Shown: positions 7,011 through 15,887 of the stretch, one piece after another | Position numbering within the stretch: the first letter of the stretch is position 1 | How the letters are laid out: each line of letters begins with the position of its first letter | Origin: DATEDA01 sp963789885 | Lineage (GTDB): Bacteria; Pseudomonadota; Gammaproteobacteria; Burkholderiales; SG8-39 | Assembly: GCA_963789885.1 (NCBI GenBank) | Contig: CAWBNB010000042.1 | Location: forward strand, 1-64,000 | Direction: 5' to 3' | Length of the DNA: 64,000 nt | Position numbers and translations under genes: made by a program | Notes under the pieces: generated by a model | Told to the model about the DNA's origin: nothing | The model's input: only the letters and a program-made list of their open reading frames with translations | Databases searched by the model: none

Positions 7011-8036
7011 GTGTACCGCTCGTCCCTCGTCGACTTGGAGCCAGCGAAGCCACCCGGCGAACTCGTCAAAGAACCGGTGGTGCAGAAGGTGCCAGTTAAG
7101 GTCGCGAGCCCGCCGGTTCCAGTGAGGAGGCTCCCCGAAGGTCTGCGCGCACCCGGAGAACGGGCCCTCGCGTATCTCAGGGCCGACTTGCACGTCCTCT
7201 TCGCTGGAGCGCCGGGCACGGGGAAGACGACGCTCGCGCAATTTGTCGGATACGCCTGGGATCGTGGGCTTCACTTGCTTCCAACAGAGATGCCAGTCGA
7301 TGAAGCCCCGCTGACGACGGTCGGTAATTCGGCGTGGTCGCCTTTCCACACCATCGGCGGCCTGATGCCGATGGCCGGAGGTGGTTTCGACAAACACACA
7401 GGCATCTTCATCGACCCGGCGAGCGCCATGAGTGATCCGTGGCGGCTGCGGAATGGAGCGGTGGTGCTTGACGAGATGAATCGTGCCGATCTCGACCGGT
7501 GCATCGGAGAGCTATATCCGCTGCTCAGCGGGAGCGTACTGCGCGTCGCCCCGGCGGGCCTGCCCGGGGTAAGCATGATCGAGGCGAGCCCGCGCTTCCG
7601 CGTTCTCGCCACGGTGAACGACGCCACTATCGACGACATCGTCTTCCCGATCAGCGAAGGCCTCTCACGGCGGTTCCAGCGCATCGATCTGAAGGGTGCC
7701 TCGAAAGATGACGTGTTCGAATTCCTCAACGTCGACCCCAGTGCGCCAGTAAGCGACAAAGCGGTTGCTACCGTGGAGGCCGTAAGGAGCTTCTTCGACG
7801 TGGTCCGCGAGAGCAATCTCCTTGCGAAATCGGAAGAGAATGACCGGCTGCCCTTCGGTGTCGCCTATTTCGCACTCCTTCGTTCGTGGCTCGTGGGTAG
7901 GCTTGACCTCCCGGCGGCTCTCCTCGACGCAACACCGCGGGAGCAGGCGCACGATCTGCTAGCGGGATCTCTGCGCACCCTGGGACGTTCTGCTCGATGG
8001 GAAGAGGCGCTCCGCCTGTTCGAGAGTCGGGTCTGA
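7011..8036 (+). CDS. AAA+ ATPase, McrB/MoxR-like
   Basis: A 341-residue AAA+ module. Walker A is GAPGTGKT (residues 66-73) and Walker B is VVLDEMNRAD (151-160). Sensor 1 is TVNDAT near 201-206 and the arginine finger region is LSRRFQRID near 219-225. The sequence around Walker B (LDEMNRAD) and its pairing with a downstream partner gene fit McrB/MoxR-type ATPases of defence loci. The coding frame extends upstream from the GTG at 7011 back to 6897 (reading LLSELDGQARADLDAL) but contains no plausible start there, so the gene is probably cut at its 5' end. The following gene overlaps it by 40 bp. Confidence 0.7.
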   Translation: MYRSSLVDLEPAKPPGELVKEPVVQKVPVKVASPPVPVRRLPEGLRAPGERALAYLRADLHVLFAGAPGTGKTTLAQFVGYAWDRGLHLLPTEMPVDEAPLTTVGNSAWSPFHTIGGLMPMAGGGFDKHTGIFIDPASAMSDPWRLRNGAVVLDEMNRADLDRCIGELYPLLSGSVLRVAPAGLPGVSMIEASPRFRVLATVNDATIDDIVFPISEGLSRRFQRIDLKGASKDDVFEFLNVDPSAPVSDKAVATVEAVRSFFDVVRESNLLAKSEENDRLPFGVAYFALLRSWLVGRLDLPAALLDATPREQAHDLLAGSLRTLGRSARWEEALRLFESRV

Positions 8037-8968
8037 ACGGCGACCCTATCGAGGCGTGGCCGCGGGAGATCCGCGATTACCTGCTCGGGAGGCTTGCTGC
8101 GGGTCAGCAGTCCATCTCGCTTGCCGTGCCGCAAACGCAGCGGCTTTCGCACGTCCCGATTCGTCGCTGGTGGATCTTCGAAGGGAAGCGGTACCCCAGC
8201 ATCGAGGGTACGCTGTCATCGAGATGGGTCGAGGTCATCCGCGCGGCAAGGCTCCTCGAGCGAACGTTCAATCCACGATTGAAGCTCAGCGAGCGCCCCG
8301 ATGGTGCGATCGACTGGGGGCACACCCTCGCTCGCGGGCCCGTTGGTCCACATGCCGAATACGTGTTGCGTTCGTCGGCGGTGGGGCTCGGAGAGGAGGA
8401 ACATGCCGCACTCCGCGGGTGGATGCGATGGATCGCGGCGGAGTGGGCGCCATATGCCGCGCGGTTCGGACTCGCCTTGCCAGCTCCAGCGAGACAATCT
8501 TTCGAGGCGGTCGCTTCACAGGAGCGCGAAGCACACGTCACCGTCGAGCAACTCCGCCGGTGGGTCCATGTGGCTCGCCGGTCGCGCTGGCCGCTACTAA
8601 GGGATCTCGTGGCCGAGACGTTGCGGGCTGCGCTCGAGCCGGACGCGCTCGACCATATTCCGCTCCCAATCGATCGCCCGAGCCTGTTCGAGCTGCTTTG
8701 TCTGGTGCGCATCGCGAGACGGGTCGCGCCGCCGCCCGATGAGCTCCGCTGGCTAGATCTCGAGCTGACTGGAAACAAGCTCACTCTGGCGGGGACGACG
8801 TGCTGGTACCAGCAGGCGTTGGACCGTGAGGCCGTGCTGGGCACGCCCGACTTCGAAGGGCTCGCCGAGGTGGCGCCTGTGTTTGGGTTACGCGTGCCGC
8901 AGCGAATTGACCTAGCGTTCGACCTAGATCCGCCGCGGCACGGTATCAACGGAATCATCGTCGAGGCG
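7997..8968 (+). pseudogene. AAA+ partner protein, nuclease-like, truncated at its active site
   Basis: About 324 residues are gene-like and follow the AAA+ gene with an overlap, as an McrC-type partner would. The last recognisable part reads QRIDLAFDLDPP, then NGIIVEA. A D followed about 18 residues later by a hydrophobic-E-x-K motif is the PD-(D/E)XK nuclease signature, and the sequence stops matching exactly where the lysine should be. From 8969 the frame runs on to 9190 only as a shadow of the next gene. The nuclease assignment is inferred from the motif and the context, not from overall similarity. Confidence 0.5.
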
Positions 8969-8969
8969 A

Positions 8970-9659
8970 ATGGTCCCAGGCAAGAAGCGCGTGATGACTG
9001 CGGCAGGCATCGAGGCCTCTCAGGCGCCCCTGATCGGCCATCATCAACTGACCGACGGATTGCTCGAAGCGGGGCTGCTCAGCTCCAACGCGCGGATTGT
9101 CATTGCCAGCGCAGAACCTGCCCGGGGCGGCGTGCCCTTGTTCAAGTACACCGACTTGCCAGCCTTCGCGGCCAAGTACCACCGCGGTGACCGAACCGCT
9201 GCTGTGGAAGCCCTGCTGCGCAGCGGGCCGACCGTGAAGTACGTGCCCAACAATGCGTATGCCGACGCAAAGCTCATTGTTGCCTGGTGGGCTGCAGCGC
9301 TATCGCACCGGCTTCCCTCCGGCATGGCCGTGTACGCTGTCTCGCCCGGTGCGTCTACCGCGACCGAGGTAGGGCGGAACGCTGGCCTGTTGGTGAAGTA
9401 TCTGATGATCCCGATCGTGAGCCACATTCCCGGCATGAATCAAACGCCGGAGACTGCAGCCCGCCGGTACGTCCAGGCGTCGCAGTTCGGAACCGACGTC
9501 TCAGGGCAATTCTTCGCCTCGGCCAAAGGCAAGTTCACGGGCCCCATCGAGGCGCAGCGCCAGCCACACCTCCTCGATCGCGTCAGCCAAGAAGCAGCGT
9601 GGGAGGCTGTCGCCAAGGTCGCTGTTCTCGACTTCGCCTCCACAGCAGCTTCAGCGTGA
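8970..9659 (+). pseudogene. Short-chain dehydrogenase, 5'-truncated
   Basis: About 229 residues of an SDR that begins in mid-domain. The NADP-binding TGxxxGxG region (about 90 residues) is missing. What remains is the post-NAG segment (AAGIEASQ, GHHQLTDGLLEAG), the strand with the active-site region (ARIVIASAEPARGG), the catalytic YADAK (YxxxK) and the conserved VYAVSPGAS after it. The ATG at 8970 arises from the junction with the truncated nuclease-like gene, so the protein should not bind cofactor. Complete homologues are near 310 residues. Confidence 0.65.
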
Positions 9660-9860
9660 CTTCTGAGGCCGCGGGCGTCGTCCTGCTGATCCCAGCGACC
9701 CGTATCGGGAGGCGCTGGCGAACCGCCCAGGTCACCTGCGAGTCACGCGGACTTCTGAAAGGAAAAGTTCACAAATACCTTGACCGCGATGACGCGGCCA
9801 CTTATCGCACTAATTAGTTCATAACAACGGACGCGATCCAAGGTCGCAAGGAGAAAACGC

Positions 9861-10607
9861 ATGAAACGGTACGAATCGAAGCGGGTGGTCATCATCGGCG
9901 GCACGAGCGGGATGGGCCTCGCCACGGCGAAGATGCTCATTGACGGAGGCGCACGCGTCCTGGTGACGGGTCGCTCGCAGGCCGGCCTGGAATCGGCGCA
10001 GAAGACGCTTGGAAATGACGCCATCGTGCTCTCAAGCGACGCGAGGTCATTGACCGACATCGAGGGCCTCGCTTCGCGGGTGAAGGCCGAGTACGAGACC
10101 TTCGATCTGCTTTTCGTCAACGCCGGGTTCAGCATTCCAACGCCTCTCGCGAGCGTGACCGAGGACATCTACGACGAGATGTTCAACCTGAACGCCAAAG
10201 GACCGTTTTTCGCGGTTCAGAAGCTCTCGCCGCTGATCAACCGGGGAGGCTCTGTCGTCCTTACCACCTCGGTCGCCAACGTCAAGGGACTGCCCGGCCA
10301 AGCCACCTACGGAGCCGCCAAGGCTGCGCTGCGGTCATTCGCCCGTGTGCTCGCCGCCGAGCTGCTTCCGCAGGAGATTCGCGTCAACGCGGTGTCGCCC
10401 GGCCCGATCGACACGGGCATCCTCGAAAAGGTTTTTCCCACCGAGGAGATGCGGGCACACGTGAGAGGGCACACGCTCGGCATCATCCCGATGAAGCGCT
10501 TCGGGACCTCGGAAGAAATCGCCAAGGCCGTCCTCTTCCTCGCGTTCGACGCGACCTTCACGACCGGCCTTGAGCTTCCGGTCGATGGGGGTTGGTCGCA
10601 ACTCTGA
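9861..10607 (+). CDS. Short-chain dehydrogenase/reductase
   Basis: A complete 248-residue classical SDR. The cofactor motif is GGTSGMG (residues 13-19), the structural NAG is FVNAGF, and the active site is TTSVAN followed by the YGAAK (YxxxK) pair. The conserved VNAVSPGPIDTG and C-terminal LPVDGGWSQL are also present. The substrate is unknown. The ATG at 9861 follows AAGGAG. It belongs to the HxlR/SDR module that lies between two recombination joints in the island. Confidence 0.85.
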   Translation: MKRYESKRVVIIGGTSGMGLATAKMLIDGGARVLVTGRSQAGLESAQKTLGNDAIVLSSDARSLTDIEGLASRVKAEYETFDLLFVNAGFSIPTPLASVTEDIYDEMFNLNAKGPFFAVQKLSPLINRGGSVVLTTSVANVKGLPGQATYGAAKAALRSFARVLAAELLPQEIRVNAVSPGPIDTGILEKVFPTEEMRAHVRGHTLGIIPMKRFGTSEEIAKAVLFLAFDATFTTGLELPVDGGWSQL

Positions 10608-10758
10608 CTGCTGCACAGGGCTCATGGGCTGAGGTGGCAGAAGGCGGGTGATCGCGGGGTATTGCGCGCTCGCGCGAGCCCGATGTGGCTGATGCCAATC
10701 GCAGATGCGCCAGGGGCCTGGCGCCTGCATCGATTCGTCGGTGGATATTTCTGTGGGG

Positions 10759-10959
10759 GTGTCGACCGTGCCAAAGCAAACAGTGTTGCAACGACTGAAA
10801 TCGTGGGTTGGGTGGTTCGCGAAGCTCGAAGAACTGTTCGTCAGCGATCCGTACGACACGATCAAGCGCATGAGCGCGCTCGAGCTTGAGATTCATGCGC
10901 TCAAAGCCTGCATGCCTGAGCTGCATCCCAGGCGAACGCATCCCGACAATTTGATCTAG
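10759..10959 (+). CDS. Small hypothetical protein
   Basis: A frame of about 66 codons from GTG 10759 (VSTVPKQTVLQRLKSWVGWF...). It has an amphipathic helix-rich look, with a possible coiled segment (MSALELEIHALKAC), and no family I recognise. The start is uncertain: GTG at 10759 or 10768, and an upstream ATG at 10705 is less likely. It may belong to the preceding SDR transcript. Confidence 0.35.
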   Translation: MSTVPKQTVLQRLKSWVGWFAKLEELFVSDPYDTIKRMSALELEIHALKACMPELHPRRTHPDNLI

Positions 10960-11263
10960 GGAGACTTCGCAGGCGGAGGGTCGCACAGGGCGAAGCTACC
11001 AGCCGGCCCAAGCAGCCTGACGCACAAGTGGCGGGCGGCTAACTTACGGACGAGCCCTACAAGACAACGCTTCTACGACGGGAAGTTTGGCCACGGCACG
11101 CTCAGCAGAACGACTTCCCGAATCTCATATCCGCTTAGCTATTCGAGCCGGCGTCTTGATCGGAGAGTGATGCCTGCAATCGCCGCACATCTCCCGCGCG
11201 TCTGTCTGCAGATCTGGTGAACCGACGGAGCCTGAAGTCACACGTCGCATTCACTGTCACGCG
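10960..11263. other. Intergenic region, 304 bases
   Basis: Nothing gene-like is seen. It separates the plus-strand SDR from the minus-strand operon and presumably holds the 3' ends of both transcripts. No clear stem plus U-tract was found. Confidence 0.4.
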
Positions 11264-11896
11264 TCACCGCTTCACGAACCGATAGGCGAATCGATCGGTC
11301 CTCCCCTTGATCGAGGGATCGAATACCTTGACGGCGTGCGGATCGTCCTTGTTCGCGAGCATGGTGCTTTGTGCGTCCAGCACGAAGCCGGCCGCTTCCA
11401 CCTCCGTGCGGACGGCGGCCGGATCGATCCGATGCAGGGACTGGGAGTCGCCGATCCCCGACCCCTGCGCGGCGGCGTGATCCACGATGACGTAGTACCC
11501 GCCGGGCTTCAGTCGCTCGTGCACGGCGCGATTGAAGTCGGCCGCCGTTGCGCCATTGGACTGGATCAACTTGGTGTGGAGGTCATGGTAGAAAAGGTGG
11601 ACCCACAGCACATCAGCCGGCTGCATCGACTCCGGCATTGCGACGAGGTCGGCCGAGACGACTTCGACGTTCTGCCGACCCGGTTCTTCGGCCAGCGCCT
11701 GCATGCGGCCGACTTGATCGCTCTTCAGCGCGGAGATCTCGGCCGGTACGAAGCTGTAGACGCGTCCTTCAGTGCCCACGACCTCGGAGAAGACGCGGGT
11801 CCAATCGCCGTCCCCGGGGTACACGTCGATGACGGTCGAGCCGGCCTTGACGCCGGCGAAGTGGATCAGCTGGGATTGCTTCGATGAGTCGTACAT
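11264..11896 (-). CDS. Class I SAM-dependent methyltransferase-like protein
   Basis: About 210 residues. Motif I is VIDVYPGDGDWT (hydrophobic-D-x-x-PGDG in place of the usual G-x-G-x-G), followed by acidic motif II-like strands and a motif at VSADLVAMP. The strand PGGYYVIVDHAA is motif post-III. These are the elements of a Rossmann-fold methyltransferase. Substrate unknown. The ATG at 11896 follows AAGGAGATT. It is the last gene of a four-gene minus-strand operon next to the HxlR regulator fragment. Confidence 0.65.
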   Translation of the reverse strand: MYDSSKQSQLIHFAGVKAGSTVIDVYPGDGDWTRVFSEVVGTEGRVYSFVPAEISALKSDQVGRMQALAEEPGRQNVEVVSADLVAMPESMQPADVLWVHLFYHDLHTKLIQSNGATAADFNRAVHERLKPGGYYVIVDHAAAQGSGIGDSQSLHRIDPAAVRTEVEAAGFVLDAQSTMLANKDDPHAVKVFDPSIKGRTDRFAYRFVKR

Positions 11897-11957
11897 TGGA
11901 ATCTCCTTGAGTTTTTGACGTTGTTGACCGTGCGAACCGACGGCTGCGAGTGGCTCG

Positions 11958-12373
11958 CTATGCCAGTGCGGAGGCATCCGTGCGCGCAGCCCGCGCCAGC
12001 GCCTGCGTGTCGATGTACTCCTGAATGCGCCTCAATTTACCGCCGCGGAGCGTGATGTCGAAGACCCATTCGTCCTTGAACGGTTTGTTCGTGGCCTTGA
12101 TCTTCCCCGTGGCCACACCGACGACCAGGACCCGCTCTTCCCGGGCCACGTATTCGGGCGGCTTTGGATAGGTCATCTCCACCTCGGCGGACGCCTTCCT
12201 GAGCACAGCCGCAGCCCCGCGTGCCCGCGGTGTTTGCCGGCCAGTGGCCAGTCCTCGCCCGGGATGATCCCTTCGATGTCATCGGCGACCAGCGCCATCA
12301 CGCCCTGGTCGTCGCCCCGGCTGATCGCGGCGATGAAGTCCTTCACCGTCAGAACATTCTGCTCGGCACTCAT
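11958..12373 (-). pseudogene. SnoaL-like (NTF2 fold) protein with a frameshift
   Basis: The N-terminal half reads from ATG 12373 (SAEQNVLTVKDFIAAISRGDD, VADDIEGIIPGEDWPLAG). The C-terminal half reads in another frame (LRKASAEVEMTYP, WVFDITLRGGKLRRIQEYID). Together they form one ketosteroid-isomerase-like/SnoaL domain of about 137 residues. The switch occurs near 12208-12217, where GGGGCTGCGGCT would need one extra G to read GLAAVLR. It is either a single-base deletion or a sequence error. A good AGGAGATT site precedes the ATG. Confidence 0.65.
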
Positions 12374-12457
12374 CACCGAATCTCCTTCCTGAAGCGATCG
12401 GATTTTTCCGACCCGATTGCGTTGGTCACTTTCCTGCCGTGCAGGGCGGCATGCTCG

Positions 12458-13057
12458 TCAGTCGAACTTGACCAGATCCTTGAAGATCAAGCGGCCCCAG
12501 CTGTTGCCGCGGGCCTGAACCAACAAGCCCCCTTCCGTGAGGCTGCCCAGCTGCACTGGCGCGAAGCCGAGGTCTTGCGCGAGCGCACCGATTCTGGATG
12601 CGGCGGCCTCATCGTCGCTCGAGAGGAAGACGACTCTCCGGCCGCCCTGGACGGCGGGATCCTGAGCGAGAACCGCGGCGCCCAGGTGGTTGAAGCCCTT
12701 GACCAGAGCCCCCCCCGTGAAGGCCTGCGCAACCGCCTTGGAGGAAGGCTGACCCCCGAGCTGCTCCGGCGGAACGCCATACGCATTGGTCACGTCGACG
12801 ATGGTCTTTCCGTGCCACGTGGACAGCGCCTTCGCGACTTCAGGGTGCGCTTCGAAACGCACCGCGAGGAAGATGATGTCCGCTTGGACCGCGTCGCCCA
12901 GGCTCTTGGGAATGACCTTGGGGCCGATCCCAGCCGCGACCGCTGCGAAGCTCTCCGGGGCGCGCGTCGTAGCGACGGACACCTCCATGCCATGGCGCGC
13001 AAACGCCTTGGCGAGCGCCTGGCCGATGTTGCCAAATCCAATGATTGCGTAGCTCAT
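12458..13057 (-). CDS. NADPH/F420-type Rossmann oxidoreductase
   Basis: A 199-residue protein beginning with IIGFGNIGQALAKAFARHG, the dinucleotide-binding GxGxxG, followed by VSVATTRAP, whose basic residue after strand 2 suggests NADP(H). FLAVRFEAH and TIVDVTNAYG match the NADPH-dependent F420 reductase-like family, as does the C-terminal VVFLSSDDEAA. In organisms without F420 these act as NADP-binding reductases with unknown substrates. AAGGAG precedes the ATG at 13057. Third gene of the SDR/HxlR module. Confidence 0.75.
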   Translation of the reverse strand: MSYAIIGFGNIGQALAKAFARHGMEVSVATTRAPESFAAVAAGIGPKVIPKSLGDAVQADIIFLAVRFEAHPEVAKALSTWHGKTIVDVTNAYGVPPEQLGGQPSSKAVAQAFTGGALVKGFNHLGAAVLAQDPAVQGGRRVVFLSSDDEAAASRIGALAQDLGFAPVQLGSLTEGGLLVQARGNSWGRLIFKDLVKFD

Positions 13058-13127
13058 GATTTCTCCTTGAGTAGACGACGCGCGAAGGTCCAGATCTCGA
13101 TGAGATCGCTCGACCGGGTGTCGCGAG

Positions 13128-13862
13128 TCAGAGTTGTGCCAGGCCGCCGTCGACCGCGAGTTCGCTCGCGGTCATGAAGCTGCTGTCAGACGACGCGAGG
13201 AAAGCGGCGGCCGCAGCGATTTCGGAGGGATCCGCCATGCGCTGGAGAGGTGTCATCGAGGCGTAGACCTTCTGGCCCTCCTCGCCGAGCGCGGCCTTCG
13301 CGAGTTCGGTCGCCGTCGCTCCGGGAGACAGGACGTTGACGCGCAGGCCGGTGCCCTTCAGGTCTTCGGCCCAGGTCTTCGCGAGGTTGCGCACCGCGGC
13401 CTTGCTTGCGCTGTACGCGGACATGCCCGGAGCGCCGGTGGTGCCCGCACTCGAGCCGGTGAGGATGATCGAGCCGCCCGAGCCCATGAGCGGAAGCGCC
13501 TTCTGTACCGTGAAGATGGTGCCCTTCACGTTGGTATCGAAAGTCTCGTCAAGGTGCTCGGCGGTGATCTTGCCAAGCGCCGCCTGGCTGCCGGCGCCGG
13601 CATTGGCGAACACGATGTCGAGCCTGCCGCGCTCGGCCTTCACCGCCGCGTAGAGCCGGTCGAGATCGTCCTCGTCGGAGACCGAGCCCTTGACCGCACG
13701 GGCGTTGGGGCCGAGTTGGGCTACGGCGGCGTCCAGTGCCTCCTGGCGGCGGGCGTAGATGAAGACGAAGGCGCCTTCATCGATGAAACGCTTCGCCGCG
13801 GCGAGGCCGATGCCGGTCGCGCCGCCGCTGATCACGGCGGTCTTTCCATTCAGTCGGGTCAT
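13128..13862 (-). CDS. Short-chain dehydrogenase/reductase
   Basis: A complete 244-residue SDR. The cofactor motif is GGATGIG, the structural motif is FANAGAG, the catalytic serine region is LTGSSAG, and YSASK is the YxxxK pair. LSPGATATEL and LAVDGGLAQL close the domain. It is the first gene of the minus-strand operon, read from a promoter that faces it across the HxlR-type regulator. In many genomes HxlR regulators control a divergent oxidoreductase in this way. The ATG at 13862 follows AAGGA. Confidence 0.85.
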   Translation of the reverse strand: MTRLNGKTAVISGGATGIGLAAAKRFIDEGAFVFIYARRQEALDAAVAQLGPNARAVKGSVSDEDDLDRLYAAVKAERGRLDIVFANAGAGSQAALGKITAEHLDETFDTNVKGTIFTVQKALPLMGSGGSIILTGSSAGTTGAPGMSAYSASKAAVRNLAKTWAEDLKGTGLRVNVLSPGATATELAKAALGEEGQKVYASMTPLQRMADPSEIAAAAAFLASSDSSFMTASELAVDGGLAQL

Positions 13863-13916
13863 TGCATCAATCCTTGGTTGTGTTGGCCAGGCAGCATCAA
13901 CTGCTTGTGTCAGACA

Positions 13917-13945
13917 ACTATGGAGCTCCGATAACCAGTTGACAA
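13917..13945 (-). promoter_or_regulatory. Promoter of the minus-strand SDR operon with HxlR-like half-sites
   Basis: On the minus strand TTGTCA (13945-13940), a 17-bp spacer and CATAGT (13922-13917) form a reasonable sigma-70 promoter for the SDR operon. Overlapping and next to it on the plus strand, AAGTATGCACTT and GTAAGTAT (13944-13967) contain AAGT/ACTT half-sites of the kind bound by HxlR regulators. Regulation by the adjacent HxlR gene was probable before that gene was cut. Confidence 0.45.
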
Positions 13946-13973
13946 GTATGCACTTTTTGGTAAGTATCAGCCG

Positions 13974-14378
13974 ATGACCAAGTCCTCTGAAATCTGCGAT
14001 ACCGGCTGCGGCCTCAACGCGACGCTGCGCATCATCTCGGGCAAGTGGAAGCCGCTGATCCTGTTCTTCCTGCGCGGCGGCCCCAAGCGCTATGGAGAGC
14101 TCAAACGCCTCACGGCGGGCGTCAAGTCGATGACGGGCTCTCTCGCCGATCGCCCGGTGGGCCTTTCGAGAACGCAGTTCGATTGCGCGCGTGAACGAGG
14201 AGCGGCGTACTGGCTCTACGTGGTCGAGCACGCGACGGACGCCGAACAGGCCCGAGTTCTTCGGATCCAGGACCCTGTCGCACACGCTCGAACGTTCACG
14301 TTCGACCGCGGGTGGATTGAGATCGCTCGAACGGAGCCGCCACTACAAACGAACAACTCGCCGCGCCGCCTCGAGTGA
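13974..14378 (+). pseudogene. Chimeric ORF: HxlR N-terminus joined to a DUF3883-like tail
   Basis: Residues 1-50 are an HxlR winged-helix start: CGLNATLRIISGKWKPLIL, then GGPKRYGELKRLTAGV. The recognition helix and wing that should follow (SEKVL...) are absent. After a joint near 14124 the sequence becomes LSRTQFDCARERGAAYWLYV, then RIQDP and FTFDRGWIEIA. This resembles the C-terminal DUF3883 domain (YWLYVV core) found on defence helicases and related ATPases. So one ORF carries two unrelated gene ends. It is unlikely to bind DNA as HxlR does. Confidence 0.6.
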
Positions 14379-15100
14379 CTCCCAGAAGCCGAGATGCCGT
14401 TGGTGCCCTCGGCGCGCGACATCCGACCGAGTTCTTGCAACCGAAGATGCCATGCTTCCTGATGTCCTCGGTGGACACGCCGGTCGCTGGCTTCATTACC
14501 TTGGCGACGGCGCCCTTTTCTTCTTTCCCACCCGCGATATCGCGTGCCTCACACGCGCATCACCAAAGTCCCAGTTTTTTCTCCAAGTACAAACGAGGAA
14601 CCGGCGCGAGCGCGGAAAGCGCTCCAACCCCCCGGGGGGCCCGTCCAGTCTGTGCGGGTCGTCCGAAACCTCCACGATGAGGACGCTCACCCTGCTGAAA
14701 ACCTGGTGCGAGCTCACGCCGGGGCCCGCTCCCCTCGCACGCTGTCGACCTAGCTGGCTTCGTTCGCTTTACCCTCGATTCCTGGACCTTCATTTTCCCG
14801 GGTGGCTGTCACTGAGGGGGCCAGCAGGATGCTTGAAACTTTTCGCCAGCAGGCTCCCGGCTTCCTTCAACGTTGGGAACGAGCGGCCAGTGCGCCAGGC
14901 CCCGTAAGCCATACGGGCGACCCCGCACCGGGTCCGCCATCGTAGAAGCGGCCTCCCGGCGGCCGAAGTACATCAGCCTCGCCAGGCCGCGCCCGCAGCC
15001 GGGGAGCGCTGCGTTGCCTGCCGCCTTGAGGATGTCAGCTTCGTCTTTTCCCCGCGCCGAGGTTGCGGGCGACCCAGCCGACGTTCGACCGGGAACTGAG

Positions 15101-15184
15101 CGCCCGCGCTGACTGCCACGCTGACTAGGCGGGCCGCCCGCGCGCGCCACGCTCTGGAAAAGACTTGGGCGGCAGGGGAATCTC
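15101..15184 (+). repeat. Diverged ~85-bp repeat, copy 2
   Basis: GCGCTGACTGCCACGCTGAC, then GCTCTGGAAAAGACTTGGGC, then CAGGGGAAT, correspond to the sequence at 6283-6370. No 16-bp att core accompanies this copy. Confidence 0.45.
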
Positions 15185-15669
15185 AGAGCACTTGGGGCAG
15201 CTCGAGACCCCCGCGGCGGAGGAGCGATCAGAAGAACTCCAAGGACCTTCTCCTAGTCGCTTTTCGAACCTGCAAACGTTCAGGGACGCGTTCGTGCGCG
15301 AACGGGGAGCGCGTAACGTCAACGGTCGACAGTCCGGCTCGAGCGACTGGCCGTCCCGGTTTCCCTTGTCGAGGCACCCGACGCCGACTTTTTGCAGAAC
15401 TGCCGAGTCTGCCAGCCGAGCTGAATCAAGGTGCTAGACCGCGGTTTACCACCGGTGCCACTGCCGCACGCCGGAGCACGGTCCGCGTGTCCACGCCGGC
15501 ACTGCCCTAGCCCGTTCTACCGCATCGACCGGCGCCGTGGTGCTCTACCAATACATGTACAGGCCGCGAGCCTGGGCCGCGCCGAAACGGGTAGGCCCGT
15601 GTCGTGCTGACTGTCCTGTTGACTACGGGCGTCGGCGGTGCGGGCCGCCCTATGGAGATGGGCGCTGGA

Positions 15670-15746
15670 CCAGGGGATTTAAAATCCCTGGGGCTCTTTT
15701 CGCCCGTCGGATTAATTAATATCCACGGGCATTTCGCCTGTCGGAT
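15670..15746 (+). repeat. tRNA-Leu(UAA)-like anticodon arm plus tandem TTTCGCCYGTCGGAT
   Basis: CCAGGGGATTTAAAATCCCTGG (15670-15691) is an inverted repeat. It can fold as a five-base-pair anticodon stem with a TTTAAAA loop (anticodon UAA), and the following GGGC-TCTTTTC-GCCC resembles the long variable arm of tRNA-Leu. The T-arm and acceptor cannot be completed, so it is not a working tRNA. TTTCGCCCGTCGGAT (15698-15712) recurs as TTTCGCCTGTCGGAT (15732-15746). The intervening ATTAATTAATAT is the most A/T-rich patch nearby. Possible relic of an older tRNA attachment site or part of the replication origin. Confidence 0.4.
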
Positions 15747-15887
15747 CTATTCCACATCGTGCTTTTCAATCCCGATAGTGGGAGAGGCGCGGGTCTCTGC
15801 GGGCCCTACATCGGCGGGTCCGTCGAGACGCGCGCGCCACGGGCAACGCCCTCTCTTCATGACTACCAAGGGGGCATAGGAGGCTCT

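Noticed and set aside
14379..15600. Several 60-110 codon ORFs on both strands
   Set aside because: They switch frames, are Arg/Pro/Ser-rich, have no ribosome sites and overlap one another.
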